A stretch of DNA of 42,844 nucleotides, taken from positions 1-42,844 of the forward strand of contig CAJTSL010000033.1 of NCBI GenBank assembly GCA_910578845.1, given 5' to 3'. Both the position numbers and the translations under genes were made by a program. This document shows, piece after piece, positions 23,732-32,588 of this stretch. Under the pieces are notes generated by a model, which was not told the origin of the DNA, did no database searches, and was given only the letters and a program-made list of their open reading frames with translations. Numbering within the stretch: position 1 is the first letter of the stretch; each line of letters starts with the position of its first letter. Source of the stretch: an uncultured Lachnospiraceae bacterium (GTDB taxonomy: Bacteria > Bacillota > Clostridia > Lachnospirales > Lachnospiraceae).

Positions 23732-25573
23732 TTACGCCGTAGCGTCCTCAAACTGTGAATTATATAGTTCCGCATAGAAACCATTCCGGGAAAGCAACTG
23801 CTCATGGTTGCCCTGCTCTATAATATCCCCGTCTTTCATGACAAGAATCAGATCCGCGTCCTTTATCGTTGAGAGCCTATGCGCGATCACAAAGCTGGTC
23901 CTGCCTTTCATCAGATTATTCATCGCTTTCTGGATCCGTTGCTCTGTCCTCGTATCAACAGAACTCGTAGCTTCATCTAAAATCAGGATTTTATTATCGG
24001 CAAGGATTGCTCTTGCGATCGTCAGAAGCTGTTTCTGCCCTTGCGATACGTTGCTGGCATCCTCATTCAGCTCCATCTGGTAGCCACCTGGCAATGTCTG
24101 GATGAAGTGATGTGCATGTGCTGCCTTCGCTGCTTCTATTACTTCTTCATCCGTTGCATCCAGCCTGCCATAACGGATGTTCTCCATGATCGTCCCCTTA
24201 AATAGCCATGTATCCTGTAAAACCATGCCAAAGCTCTCCCGTAGTTCGCTTCTGTTAAAGTCCCTGATATCATGTCCATCTACTTTGATCTTGCCGCTAT
24301 TGACATCATAAAAGCGCATCAGTAGTTTTACCATCGTCGTCTTGCCCGCACCGGTAGGGCCTACTATCGCAACGGTCTGCCCAGGCTCTACTTTACTGCT
24401 AAAATCATGAATGATGATTTTATCCGGCTTATATCCAAATTTAACATGTTCAAACTCCACACGGCCTTCCATCTGTGCCAAATGCACCGGATTCTCAACC
24501 AACTGTTCTTCTTCCGCTTCTCCCAGGAACTCGAACACTCTTTCCGCAGCCGCTGCTGTAGATTGTAACATATTGGATACCTGCGCGAGCTGTGTAATGG
24601 GCTGCGTGAAATTCTTCACATACTGGATAAAGGCCTGGATATCCCCGATCTCAATCGCACCCCTGATTGTCAGGATACTGCCACTGACGGCAACGGCAAC
24701 ATAGCCCAGATTCCCGATAAAAGTCATGATCGGCTGCATTAAGCCTGACAAAAACTGCGATTTCCATGCGGATTGGTATAATATATGATTGGTTTCATCA
24801 AATTCCTGTAATACGTCTTCTTCTCTATTAAATGCTTTTACAATATTCTGTCCGCTATAAACTTCTTCTACCTGTCCGTTTATTTTCCCAAGATACGTCT
24901 GCTGCGCCGTGAAATGCTTCTGAGAAAACTTGACCACAACGCCAATTAACCCGCCAGATACCGGTAAAATGACAAGCGCTATCAGCGTCATCAGCGGGCT
25001 AATGCTAAGCATCATGACCAGCACGCCGACCAGCGTTGCCACAGAAGTGATTAATGTGGTAATGCTCTGGTTCAGGCTCATGCCAAGCGTATCCACATCA
25101 TTGGTAATACGGGAAAGCACTTCTCCTACTGTTCTTGATTCAAAATAATCTAACGGCATGCGGTTTATTTTCTCTGAAATCTCTTTGCGCAAGCGGAAAC
25201 ATAATTTCTGTGATACGCCTGTCATGATCCAGCCTTGGAATAATGATAATAATGCGCTGACAAAATATAAGCCAAGCAAAACCATCAAAATCCTTCCTAT
25301 TTTCCCAAAATCAATGCCTCCGGTCTGATACAGCTTCGCCATCAATCCATTAAAAAGTTCTGTCGTCGCCCTGCTTAAGACTTTAGGGCCGACTATATTG
25401 AAAACCGTACTGCCAATGGCAAAGACTATGACAGCAAATAGCCCGTATTTATATTTTCCCATATAGCCTACCAGCTTTCGGATCGTACCTTTAAAGTCTT
25501 TGGCCTTTTCTCCCGGCATCATGCCACCATGCGGCCCGTGAGGCGGCCTTGCCTTTTTTTCATTTTCACTCAT
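23732..25573 (-). CDS. ABC exporter half-transporter, catalytic-site Walker B but degenerate signature
   Basis: A 613-residue type IV ABC exporter subunit: a His/Pro/Gly-rich cytoplasmic N-terminus (ARPPHGPHGGMMPG), six membrane helices, then the nucleotide-binding domain. Walker A GPTGAGKTT, Q-loop VLQDTWLF, Walker B ILILDEATSSVD with the catalytic Glu, and H-loop IAHRLST are intact, but the signature reads NVSQGQKQ instead of LSGGQ. It overlaps the upstream partner as TAATG, so the two are translationally coupled. GAGGAGG precedes the ATG; an in-frame extension upstream is rejected. The substrate is probably a lipid, peptide or drug, which cannot be told from sequence. Confidence 0.92.
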   Translation of the reverse strand: MSENEKKARPPHGPHGGMMPGEKAKDFKGTIRKLVGYMGKYKYGLFAVIVFAIGSTVFNIVGPKVLSRATTELFNGLMAKLYQTGGIDFGKIGRILMVLLGLYFVSALLSLFQGWIMTGVSQKLCFRLRKEISEKINRMPLDYFESRTVGEVLSRITNDVDTLGMSLNQSITTLITSVATLVGVLVMMLSISPLMTLIALVILPVSGGLIGVVVKFSQKHFTAQQTYLGKINGQVEEVYSGQNIVKAFNREEDVLQEFDETNHILYQSAWKSQFLSGLMQPIMTFIGNLGYVAVAVSGSILTIRGAIEIGDIQAFIQYVKNFTQPITQLAQVSNMLQSTAAAAERVFEFLGEAEEEQLVENPVHLAQMEGRVEFEHVKFGYKPDKIIIHDFSSKVEPGQTVAIVGPTGAGKTTMVKLLMRFYDVNSGKIKVDGHDIRDFNRSELRESFGMVLQDTWLFKGTIMENIRYGRLDATDEEVIEAAKAAHAHHFIQTLPGGYQMELNEDASNVSQGQKQLLTIARAILADNKILILDEATSSVDTRTEQRIQKAMNNLMKGRTSFVIAHRLSTIKDADLILVMKDGDIIEQGNHEQLLSRNGFYAELYNSQFEDATA

Positions 25574-27612
25574 TATGACATACCTCCTCTCAGCTCGCTC
25601 TCCGATAGCTGGGACTTCGCAATTTCCTGATAAGCCGGACATGTCCCAAGCAGTTGCTCATGCGTCCCCATTCCCGCTATCCTGCCTTCCTCTAGGACAA
25701 TAATCTGGTCTGCATGTAGGATCGTGCTGATACGCTGCGCGACGATAATCATGGTTGCATCCGCAATCTTCTCGTACAACGCTCTCCTCAGCACCGCGTC
25801 CGTCTTATAGTCCAAAGCGGAGAAGCTATCATCAAAAAGGAATACTTTTGGCTTCCCGGCAATCGCCCTGGCGATAGAGAGCCTTTGCTTTTGTCCGCCT
25901 GAGACATTGGAGCCTCCCTGTGCAATCGGGCTTAAATAGGTTTCCTTCTTGGACTCAATGAATTCCGCCGCCTGTGCAATGGATGCCGCTTCTTTCATGG
26001 CGTCATCCGACACTCTCTCTTCTCCCGCGAATTTAATGTTCGATTCTATCGTCCCGGAAAAGAGGACTCCTTTTTGCGGCACAAACCCAAGCAAGCTGCG
26101 CAGCTTACTTTGGGACAGTTCCCTGATATCAATCCCGTCAAAGGTAATCCGCCCACCTGTTACATCGTAAAAGCGGGGAATCAAATGCAATAACGTGGAT
26201 TTCCCGCATCCTGTGCTGCCAATGATCGCCGTAGTTTCCCCCGGGCGCGCAACAAAGCTAATATCCGATAAAGCATCTTCCTCTGCTCCCGGATAGCAAA
26301 AATGTACATGTTCAAAAGCAATGACGCCTTTTCCTTCCACTTCATCGTCTAAGACCTTCTCTTTGTCTAGGATGACCGGCTCCGTACAAAGCACTTCCTC
26401 AATACGCTCTGCCGCAACGCCCGCCCTTGGCAGCATAATAGATACCATTGTCAGCATCAAAAAGGACATGACGATCTGCATGGAATACGTAATGAATGCC
26501 ATCATATCTCCAATCTGTAGCCTTCCTGCATCAATGCCCTCCGCGCCAAACCATACGATAGCTACCGTAATTGCATTCATGACAAGCATCATCACTGGCA
26601 TCATAAATGTCATGACTCTGTTCGTAAATATCTGCGTAGACATCAAATCCCTGTTTGCCTTGTCAAATCGTTTCTCTTCATACTTTTCCCTGCTAAATGC
26701 CCGAATGACCGGAATCCCTGTCAGGATTTCCCGGGAAACCAGATTCAGCTTATCCACTAGTGTCTGCATCAGCTTAAATTTCGGCATGGCGATCCCAACC
26801 AAAGTGCCGACTAACAACAGAATAACACCGACTGCTACGATGATAATCCATCCCATTCCCGTCTTCGTATGAATGACTTTCATGATACCGCCAATCCCTA
26901 AGATCGGCGCATAACAGACCATACGAAGCAGCATGACCGATACCATCTGTACTTGCTGGATATCATTTGTGCTTCTTGTGATCAGGGACGCAGTAGAAAA
27001 CCCATCCATTTCCGCATGGGAGAAAGAAACTACTTTCCGGAAGACCCGCTTACGCAGCCGCATACCGATACCGGCAGAAACCCTGGCTGCCAAAAAACCG
27101 ACCGCAATTGCTGCCGCCATCATCAGAATCGTCATAAGCAGCATTTTCCCCCCTGTCTTCAACAGGTATCTTGTCTGGATCGCCTCCACATCAACGCCAA
27201 GCGCTTCATATTCTGCTTTGACGAACATGATCGCCATCTGGTCTGCGATCATGTCGCTGACCTCTTCCTGGATTTGAGAAAGCACCTGTGCCTTTATAAT
27301 GCCATCTAGCGCTTCTATTGTCTCCTCATCTCTTGCCCGTAACTCATAATTGCCCTCATCATTTTGTACATAGGACTCCCGCAGCAACACCGCCGCTTCT
27401 TCACCTGCAAGCAGACAGATGCCCTCCATCGTCTCCTCCCGCATCAAGTCCGGCACTGCATTTTCAATACCGCCCTGCTCAATTCCCACATCCACAATAT
27501 CCGATGTATAAGAAGGCAGCGCTAAATCGCAATACGCTTGCAGAATTAAAAGAAGCACAACTGCAATGGCTGATGCTTTAAATTCCCCAAGATATTTCAT
27601 GATCTTACCCAT
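25573..27612 (-). CDS. ABC exporter half-transporter with degenerate ATPase site
   Basis: A 679-residue subunit that pairs with its downstream neighbour. Between the first two membrane helices it has an insertion of about 110 residues (MREETMEGICLLAGEEAA, then EEVSDMIADQMAIMFVKAEYEALGV) facing outside. The nucleotide domain has a good Walker A (GSTGCGKST) and signature (NVSGGQKQRLS). The residue after Walker B is Asp instead of Glu (VFLFDDSFSALD) and the H-loop His is Gln (IVAQRIST). With the partner's degenerate signature this makes one consensus and one dead site, the hallmark of heterodimeric exporters such as TM287/288. AGGAGAGGAG precedes the ATG. Confidence 0.92.
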   Translation of the reverse strand: MGKIMKYLGEFKASAIAVVLLLILQAYCDLALPSYTSDIVDVGIEQGGIENAVPDLMREETMEGICLLAGEEAAVLLRESYVQNDEGNYELRARDEETIEALDGIIKAQVLSQIQEEVSDMIADQMAIMFVKAEYEALGVDVEAIQTRYLLKTGGKMLLMTILMMAAAIAVGFLAARVSAGIGMRLRKRVFRKVVSFSHAEMDGFSTASLITRSTNDIQQVQMVSVMLLRMVCYAPILGIGGIMKVIHTKTGMGWIIIVAVGVILLLVGTLVGIAMPKFKLMQTLVDKLNLVSREILTGIPVIRAFSREKYEEKRFDKANRDLMSTQIFTNRVMTFMMPVMMLVMNAITVAIVWFGAEGIDAGRLQIGDMMAFITYSMQIVMSFLMLTMVSIMLPRAGVAAERIEEVLCTEPVILDKEKVLDDEVEGKGVIAFEHVHFCYPGAEEDALSDISFVARPGETTAIIGSTGCGKSTLLHLIPRFYDVTGGRITFDGIDIRELSQSKLRSLLGFVPQKGVLFSGTIESNIKFAGEERVSDDAMKEAASIAQAAEFIESKKETYLSPIAQGGSNVSGGQKQRLSIARAIAGKPKVFLFDDSFSALDYKTDAVLRRALYEKIADATMIIVAQRISTILHADQIIVLEEGRIAGMGTHEQLLGTCPAYQEIAKSQLSESELRGGMS

Positions 27613-27669
27613 TTTCTTACTCCTCTCCTATTGGTGTAGGAAATCTCTCCCATTTATTGCCATTGTTCT

Positions 27670-27698
27670 ATATTAACTACATTTCTAATTTTGGTCAA
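27670..27698 (-). promoter_or_regulatory. Promoter of the heterodimeric ABC exporter operon
   Basis: On the minus strand TTGACC (27698-27693), a 17-base spacer and TAATAT (27675-27670), about 58 bases ahead of the start codon. Confidence 0.6.
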
Positions 27699-27775
27699 TT
27701 AAAAAAATATTAAAGAAGTTTAAAGATTTTTTTGCATAAAATAGTTATATATACTTTTATAATGGGGGGTTGAAA

Positions 27776-28090
27776 ATGGAAGGACTTAAGAACTTGATGG
27801 AAGATAATGTGGAGCGGACAATTAATAAGCTATTGCCTACTATGCCGCATATCTGTTCTTGCAACGACTGCAAATTGGATATGGCAACTTACGCCCTAAA
27901 TCGTTTACAGCCCAAATATGCCCGTACCAGCAAGGGTTCCATACTTCATCGGTTTGATACGGCTTCTCCGCAAGTAGAAGCAGAAATTCTTTCGGTCGTT
28001 ATCGCTGCAATGGAGTTAATCGGCGGACATCCTCACCATCCGCCATTGAATCCGGCTACACCGGCCGGCAAAGACCAACCACAGCAATAA
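27776..28090 (+). CDS. ComFB-like late competence family protein
   Basis: A 104-residue cytoplasmic protein with the family zinc-type motif HICSCNDCKLDM (C27, C29, C32) and the following YALNRLQPKYARTSKGSI. ComFB domains are widespread, have been linked to nucleotide second-messenger binding in other bacteria, and are not required for DNA uptake in most hosts. The C-terminal 25 residues are Pro/His-rich and probably disordered. A GGGGGG tract 7 bases before the ATG is the only ribosome binding site. A TATAAT at 27758-27763 is so close that it would give an almost leaderless mRNA, so the working promoter may lie further upstream. Confidence 0.8.
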   Translation: MEGLKNLMEDNVERTINKLLPTMPHICSCNDCKLDMATYALNRLQPKYARTSKGSILHRFDTASPQVEAEILSVVIAAMELIGGHPHHPPLNPATPAGKDQPQQ

Positions 28091-28125
28091 CCCCATTCAG
28101 AATATATTTTAAGAGTAAATAAAGA

Positions 28126-28171
28126 CCGTTGGCAATGATCGGAAATGTACCTATCTTACCAACGGCTTTTT
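28126..28171. terminator. Bidirectional terminator between comFB-like gene and carD
   Basis: CCGTTGG (28126-28132) and CCAACGG (28159-28165) form the stem. CTTTTT follows on the plus side and TCTTTATTT on the minus side. It separates the convergent genes. Confidence 0.7.
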
Positions 28172-28185
28172 ATTTCTTTATTTCT

Positions 28186-28719
28186 TCAGTTCCTTGTTTC
28201 TATTTTATTCCCTCTTGCGCTTTTGCCAATCTCTGTAGAGATGTAACTCTCCACCTTTTCCTTTGGGATTGCCAAAGCGATGGACATCTCACTATAGAGA
28301 AGCTCCTCTGCTTTCTTTAAATAATGCTCATCGGAAGAAAGCACTTTTTTCCCCTGCTGCACCCTGTCTTTCCTGCGCAGATATAACGTCTTAATAATCC
28401 TGACCAGGCTATGACAGTCATAAGTCCTGATCGCTTCTTTGTACATCTGTTCTCTTGTTTTCTCTTCCTGGATCCATACGGTTTCAATTTCCGGGATATT
28501 GCCAATTAACGTCTTAGCATCCTTTTTGGTCATGATCCTTCTCATAATGACTTTCTCATTATCAACCGGCGTATAGATAGTGCTACCCTTTTCGAAAACC
28601 GGTTCTAAAATATAGTACTTCCGTTTTTTATCCAGTTTATCAATCGGATTTCCTGTAATAGCCGTAACCCGACATACTCCATGTCCCCCACACATAATAA
28701 ATTCACCAACTTCAAACAT
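28186..28719 (-). CDS. carD: CarD-family transcription regulator
   Basis: A 177-residue protein. The N-terminal CarD/TRCF-type RNA polymerase-interaction domain starts at MFEVGEFIMCGGHGVCRV and includes YYILEPVFEKGSTIYTPVDN. The C-terminal half is helical and basic, as in CarD DNA-binding domains. The family binds the RNA polymerase beta subunit and adjusts open-complex stability, often under stress. AGGAGG 7-8 bases before the ATG at 28719 decides the start. A longer in-frame version reaching 28827 runs through a repeat element and is not believed. It is a single gene with a long structured leader. Confidence 0.88.
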   Translation of the reverse strand: MFEVGEFIMCGGHGVCRVTAITGNPIDKLDKKRKYYILEPVFEKGSTIYTPVDNEKVIMRRIMTKKDAKTLIGNIPEIETVWIQEEKTREQMYKEAIRTYDCHSLVRIIKTLYLRRKDRVQQGKKVLSSDEHYLKKAEELLYSEMSIALAIPKEKVESYISTEIGKSARGNKIETRN

Positions 28720-28829
28720 TTTCCGCCTCCTGACATCCCAAAACCAGATGACCCCATCTGTCGCTACAGCTCCCTGCAATAACTTCGCTTCTGCAAATTG
28801 CAGGTTGAAAAATCTTTGATTTTTCAACC
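28720..28829 (-). repeat. Interspersed hairpin element, copy 3, forming the carD leader
   Basis: On the minus strand a perfect 12-bp hairpin (GGTTGAAAAATC arms, 28829-28818 and 28814-28803, 3-base loop) comes first. A second small palindrome CTGCAA-TTGCAG and further short stems (CAGATG/CATCTG) follow, then AGGAGG just before the carD ATG. The stem core TTGAAAAATC/GATTTTTCAA is nearly the same as in the copy inside the HTH gene at 39362-39396 (GTGAAAAATC). No separate gene is seen in 28830-28949, which is AT-rich spacer. Confidence 0.55.
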
Positions 28830-28949
28830 TATTAACATAGTAACATTAAATTTTGAATAATGTAAGCATTTTTTAAATTTGTTGGTTAATATTTTTATTA
28901 TGTGCGTTTTATCTGCGAATTAATACGAAGAACATATATTGTCACGCAA

Positions 28950-30713
28950 TTATTTCAATTCATTGGCTGTCATATAGAAATGATGATAGATTCCCTTTTG
29001 CGCAAGCAACTGCTCATGGTTTCCCTCTTCTACGATTCCCTCCTCTGTCAGTACCAAAATCCGGTCGGAGTTACGGATACTGGAAAGCCGGTGTGCTATG
29101 GTGATCGTCGTCCGTCCTTTCGCCAATTCTTGCAAAGATTTTGCAACTTGGAACTCACTTTCATTGTCCAATGCCGAAGTCGCCTCATCCAGGATTAAAA
29201 TTGGCGGATTCTTCAAAAAGACTCTGGCGATGCTAATACGCTGCTTCTGTCCGCCGGAAAGCTTCACGCCACGTTCTCCAACGTAGGTGTCATAGCCGTC
29301 TTTCAACGATTCCACAAATTCATGTGCGCCCGCTCTTTTCGCCGCCTCTATGACTTCTTGTCTTGTTGCATTTTCCCTGCCATAAGCTATATTCTCATAA
29401 ACAGTCCCTGAGAAAAGGTACACATCCTGCTGCACCATACCGATATTCTCACGCAAGCTCTTTAATGTATAATGGCGGATATTGTCCCCATCTAACGTAA
29501 TCTCGCCCTCGTCGATATTATAAAAGCGCGGGATTAAGTTACAAAGCGTTGTCTTACCACCCCCGGAAGGCCCCACGATCGCAATCTTTTCTCCCGCATG
29601 GATATTCAGGTTCAAATTCCGGAACACAATGTTATGGTCGTCAGGATAAGCAAAGCATACGTCCCGTAATGAAATATCCCCTTTGACATTCCGGCATGCC
29701 ACAGCGCCTGGCTCATCGAAAATCTCTATGTCGCTGTCCATAATCTCCACGAAACGCTCAATCCCTGTCATACCTCTCTGGAACTGCTCCGCGAACTCAA
29801 TAATCCTCCTGATCGTAGCGATCAAAGTTGTCACATACATCACATACGCTACCAGGTCGCCAGGCGAAATCAGTCCTTTTACCATGAAAATACCGCCCGC
29901 CGTTACTACGACTAGATACATCAAGCCATCGAACGCTCTTGTTGTCGTCTGGAAAGCCGCCATGAACTTATAAGATTCTTTTTTGATACGGAAAAATTTC
30001 TGGTTGTCTTCTTCAAATTTCTCTGTTTCTTTCTCCTCATTCGTAAAAGCCTTAACTACTTTTTGCCCCAGCAGACTATCTTCTATTCTGGCATTCAGTT
30101 CCCCGATCTGTATCCTCTGTTTCCTGAATGCCGCACGCAAGCGCAAATTAATCATCGTACAGGTAACTACCATAACCGGTACGATTGCAAAAATAATCAA
30201 TGTCAGCGGAAGATTAATCCCAGAAAGGATAACGAACGAAATCACGGCCTTAATTCCGGCGATAAAAAATTCCTCCGGGCAGTGATGGGAAAATTCCGTG
30301 ACATCAAACAAGTCATTGGTAATCCGTCCCATAATCTGTCCTACTTTCGTATTATTATAATAAGTATCAGACAGCCTTTGCAGGTGGGCATATGCATCCC
30401 TTCGCATGTCGGTTTCTATTTGCGTCCCCATGACATGCCCGGTATATGCCATATAGAAATTTGCCATCGTATCAATTATCCTTAGCACTAAGTATAATGC
30501 GCCCATCCGGAGAATAATGCTCACGCTTAACGCCGCTATGTCATTCATCCCCGTATTGGTAATATAGCGCATAATCATTGGCAAGACCATCTCACAAATC
30601 GTCGTCAGTCCCGCACAGAACAAATCTATGATGACAATTTTCCAATATTTCCGGTAATACGGCAAGAATCTTTTTAGCAGCTCCTGCGCTTTATATTTTG
30701 ATGCTGCATCCAT
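28950..30713 (-). CDS. ABC exporter, homodimeric type
   Basis: A 587-residue half-transporter with six membrane helices and a complete nucleotide domain. Walker A GPSGGGKTT, Q-loop MVQQDVYLF, signature KLSGGQKQRIS, Walker B ILILDEATSALD and H-loop TIAHRLSS are all canonical. All sites are intact and no partner gene is adjacent, so a homodimer is likely. The start is the ATG at 30713 with AGGAGG upstream; an in-frame extension to 30887 runs through repeat DNA and is rejected. The substrate is unknown (lipid A-export/multidrug-like subfamily by overall look). It lies about 200 bases downstream of ahcY on the same strand. Confidence 0.92.
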   Translation of the reverse strand: MDAASKYKAQELLKRFLPYYRKYWKIVIIDLFCAGLTTICEMVLPMIMRYITNTGMNDIAALSVSIILRMGALYLVLRIIDTMANFYMAYTGHVMGTQIETDMRRDAYAHLQRLSDTYYNNTKVGQIMGRITNDLFDVTEFSHHCPEEFFIAGIKAVISFVILSGINLPLTLIIFAIVPVMVVTCTMINLRLRAAFRKQRIQIGELNARIEDSLLGQKVVKAFTNEEKETEKFEEDNQKFFRIKKESYKFMAAFQTTTRAFDGLMYLVVVTAGGIFMVKGLISPGDLVAYVMYVTTLIATIRRIIEFAEQFQRGMTGIERFVEIMDSDIEIFDEPGAVACRNVKGDISLRDVCFAYPDDHNIVFRNLNLNIHAGEKIAIVGPSGGGKTTLCNLIPRFYNIDEGEITLDGDNIRHYTLKSLRENIGMVQQDVYLFSGTVYENIAYGRENATRQEVIEAAKRAGAHEFVESLKDGYDTYVGERGVKLSGGQKQRISIARVFLKNPPILILDEATSALDNESEFQVAKSLQELAKGRTTITIAHRLSSIRNSDRILVLTEEGIVEEGNHEQLLAQKGIYHHFYMTANELK

Positions 30714-30719
30714 TTTCTG

Positions 30720-30802
30720 CTCCCTCCTAATAGCCATAGCATTCTCTATCCTGCGGGCTTTGAGCCGCAGGCACAAAACCCCTCGTATATAAATACAAGG
30801 GG
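30720..30802 (-). repeat. Hairpin leader element before the ABC exporter; also ahcY terminator-like
   Basis: On the minus strand a 10-bp hairpin comes first (CCCCTTGTAT with ATACGAGGGG, 30802-30793 and 30788-30779, one G-U). TTTTGTGC follows, then a GC stem CCTGCGG/CCGCAGG (30771-30765 with 30756-30750), then AGGAGG and the ABC start codon. The order (hairpin, TTTGTGC box, GC arm, Shine-Dalgarno) repeats the layout at 28720-28829 and 42383-42430. The first hairpin with its TTTT tail could also stop ahcY transcripts. Confidence 0.45.
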
Positions 30803-30828
30803 CATGCTTTATCAATCTAATCTCCATT

Positions 30829-30882
30829 CCGGAGCGTTTACGCACCGGAGCGACGCAAAGCCGTGACGCTCCGGCATAAATT
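30829..30882 (-). repeat. Interspersed element with triple CCGGAGCG units
   Basis: Two direct CCGGAGCG copies (30829-30836, 30845-30852) and one inverted copy (30867-30874) allow a 9-bp hairpin between 30829-30837 and 30866-30874. Positions 30862-30882 equal 43-63 at 20 of 21 bases. It lies between the ahcY stop and the ABC leader, in a gene-free stretch of about 200 bases. Confidence 0.6.
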
Positions 30883-30915
30883 ACCAATTGAAAAATTCCG
30901 TTCAGGATCCGGCTT

Positions 30916-32163
30916 TTACAAAGAATAACTGTTTAAGTATTTCTCCTGTTCCGGTGTTAAGACATCAATCTCTTTCCCGAGGAATGCGAGTTTACGTTTT
31001 GCGACATCCTTATCTACCTCTTCCGGGACATCAATCAGTTTTTCCTTCAAGTCACTGCCATGTTCAACCAGATACTTCGCAGAAAGAGCCTGGATCGCGA
31101 AGCTCATATCCATAATCTCTGCCGGATGTCCATCGCCCGCAGCAAGATTCACAAGACGCCCTTCCGCAAGGACGAAAATCCACTGTCCGGTAGGAAGCTT
31201 ATATCCCATGATATTCTTCCTCTGTTCCCTTGTCTCTACCGCATTGGCTTTTAACCATGCCATGTCAATTTCACAGTCAAAATGTCCCGCATTACAAAGA
31301 ATTGCACCCTCTTTCATGACTGCAAAATCCTCTTTATCAATAACTGCGTCGCATCCTGTCACGGTCACGAAGAAATCTCCGACTTTCGCCGCTTCCTGCA
31401 TCGGCATAACGTCGAATCCATCCATAACGGCCTCGATTGCCTTAATCGGATCGATTTCCGTAACGATTACTCTTGCGCCAAGTCCTTTTGCGCGCATAGC
31501 CGTTCCTTTGCCACACCATCCATAACCTGCAACAACAACAATCTTGCCTGCGACGATCAGATTCGTTGTCCTGTTAATGCCATCCCACACGGACTGTCCT
31601 GTACCATATCTATTATCGAAGAAATGCTTACATGCTGCATTGTTCACACGTACCATAGGGAATTTCAATTCACCGGCTTTATCCATCGCCTCTAAACGGA
31701 TAATACCGGTTGTCGTCTCTTCACAGCCACCGATAATGTTCGGGATCAGGTGCGGCAGCTCCTTATGCACCATGTTGACTAAATCTCCGCCATCATCAAT
31801 GATGATATTAGGGCCGACTTCCAATACGTGACGGATATGATTCTCATATTCTTCCTGTGTCGCATCATACCACGCATGTACTTCTAATCCCGCTTTTACC
31901 AAAGCAGCCGCTACGTCATCCTGTGTTGATAACGGATTAGAACCTGTCACATACATTTCTGCGCCACCTGCTTTGAGCACCAGGCATAAATAAGCGGTCT
32001 TTGCTTCCAGATGCACGGATAAAGCAACCTTTTTGCCCGCAAACGGTTTGGATTCCGAAAACTCTTTCTCCAATGTACGGAGCAAGTCGCAATTTCTCTT
32101 AACCCACTCGATTTTTCTTTCGCCTGATTCGGCTAAATTGATGTCTCTGATTTCACTGCTCAT
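30916..32163 (-). CDS. ahcY: S-adenosylhomocysteine hydrolase (short form)
   Basis: A 415-residue NAD-dependent enzyme that splits S-adenosylhomocysteine, or possibly its inosyl form, into homocysteine and a nucleoside. Seen are SVHLEAKTAYLCLVLKAGGA, CEETTTGIIRL, the NAD-binding VVVAGYGWCGKGTAMRAKGLG, and CNAGHFDCEIDM. It lacks the roughly 40-residue insertion of the longer form and the usual C-terminal Tyr-rich tail, and ends in EKYLNSYSL. An MTA/SAH deaminase gene lies two genes away. AAGGAGG precedes the ATG. The leader of 160 or more bases has one 7-bp stem (32219-32225 with 32240-32246). I do not recognise a SAM or SAH riboswitch in it. Confidence 0.95.
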   Translation of the reverse strand: MSSEIRDINLAESGERKIEWVKRNCDLLRTLEKEFSESKPFAGKKVALSVHLEAKTAYLCLVLKAGGAEMYVTGSNPLSTQDDVAAALVKAGLEVHAWYDATQEEYENHIRHVLEVGPNIIIDDGGDLVNMVHKELPHLIPNIIGGCEETTTGIIRLEAMDKAGELKFPMVRVNNAACKHFFDNRYGTGQSVWDGINRTTNLIVAGKIVVVAGYGWCGKGTAMRAKGLGARVIVTEIDPIKAIEAVMDGFDVMPMQEAAKVGDFFVTVTGCDAVIDKEDFAVMKEGAILCNAGHFDCEIDMAWLKANAVETREQRKNIMGYKLPTGQWIFVLAEGRLVNLAAGDGHPAEIMDMSFAIQALSAKYLVEHGSDLKEKLIDVPEEVDKDVAKRKLAFLGKEIDVLTPEQEKYLNSYSL

Positions 32164-32588
32164 ACAATTTCCTCCTTTAATCCATTCAATTCCATTAAAT
32201 CAGCCGAATTTTTATTATAGTGATGGTCGTCTGTCCTATCATCACTGTCTATTGTTTTAACTATCGCTGTTTGGCAATAGAAAACATACCGTTTATATTG
32301 TATAAAAAAACAAAGCGATTTACCAGTGTTTCTTAGACTATTTTTATTTTTCTTTTTTTCCTTCCCGAAGCTCTTCTATTTTTTTCTTCGCTTCGTCTAA
32401 GTCCTTACATCTTTGATTTCATATTATCATCAGTCCGAAAAACTTTTCAAGCTTTTTTCACCTTTTTTTAAAATAGCTGTTTAATGACAAGACAACAAGT
32501 TCATTTGCGTGTATACTATTTTTATCCAAACGGAAAACCAGAATACACACGGAAAGTATTATCACTATAGGAGGAGCAAAGAACAGAA
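32164..32588. other. Gene-free spacer between ahcY and the Asp-box protein
   Basis: A 425-base AT-rich stretch. It holds the leaders of two divergent genes, a small stem near 32219-32246, long T/A tracts and a possible decayed short reading frame (separate entry). AAGACA and TATACT with 17 bases between them, ending near 32518, could serve the plus-strand gene, but the match is modest. Confidence 0.5.
32344..32418 (-). pseudogene. Possible remnant of a small coding sequence
   Basis: Minus-strand codons read NQRCKDLDEAKKKIEELR followed by EGKKEK and a stop, which looks like a real charged, coiled-coil C-terminus. The frame has no start codon and is preceded by TGA. An ATG one frame off, at the end of ATAATATG near 32430, could have supplied the start before a frameshift. 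This may equally be chance in purine-rich DNA. Confidence 0.2.

Noticed and set aside
27758..27763. TATAAT as the promoter of the ComFB-like gene
   Set aside because: It would start RNA within a few bases of the ATG and exclude the GGGGGG ribosome binding site, and no -35 at proper distance is seen.
28720..28827. In-frame N-terminal extension of CarD (36 residues)
   Set aside because: It runs through a hairpin repeat, and AGGAGG sits just before the ATG at 28719, where the CarD domain begins.
30714..30887. In-frame N-terminal extension of the ABC exporter (58 residues)
   Set aside because: The stretch is repeat and hairpin DNA, and AGGAGG lies directly before the ATG at 30713.
32164..32330. 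SAM or SAH riboswitch ahead of ahcY
   Set aside because: I looked for S-box-like conserved stretches and a terminator or sequestering stem; only one 7-bp stem is visible.
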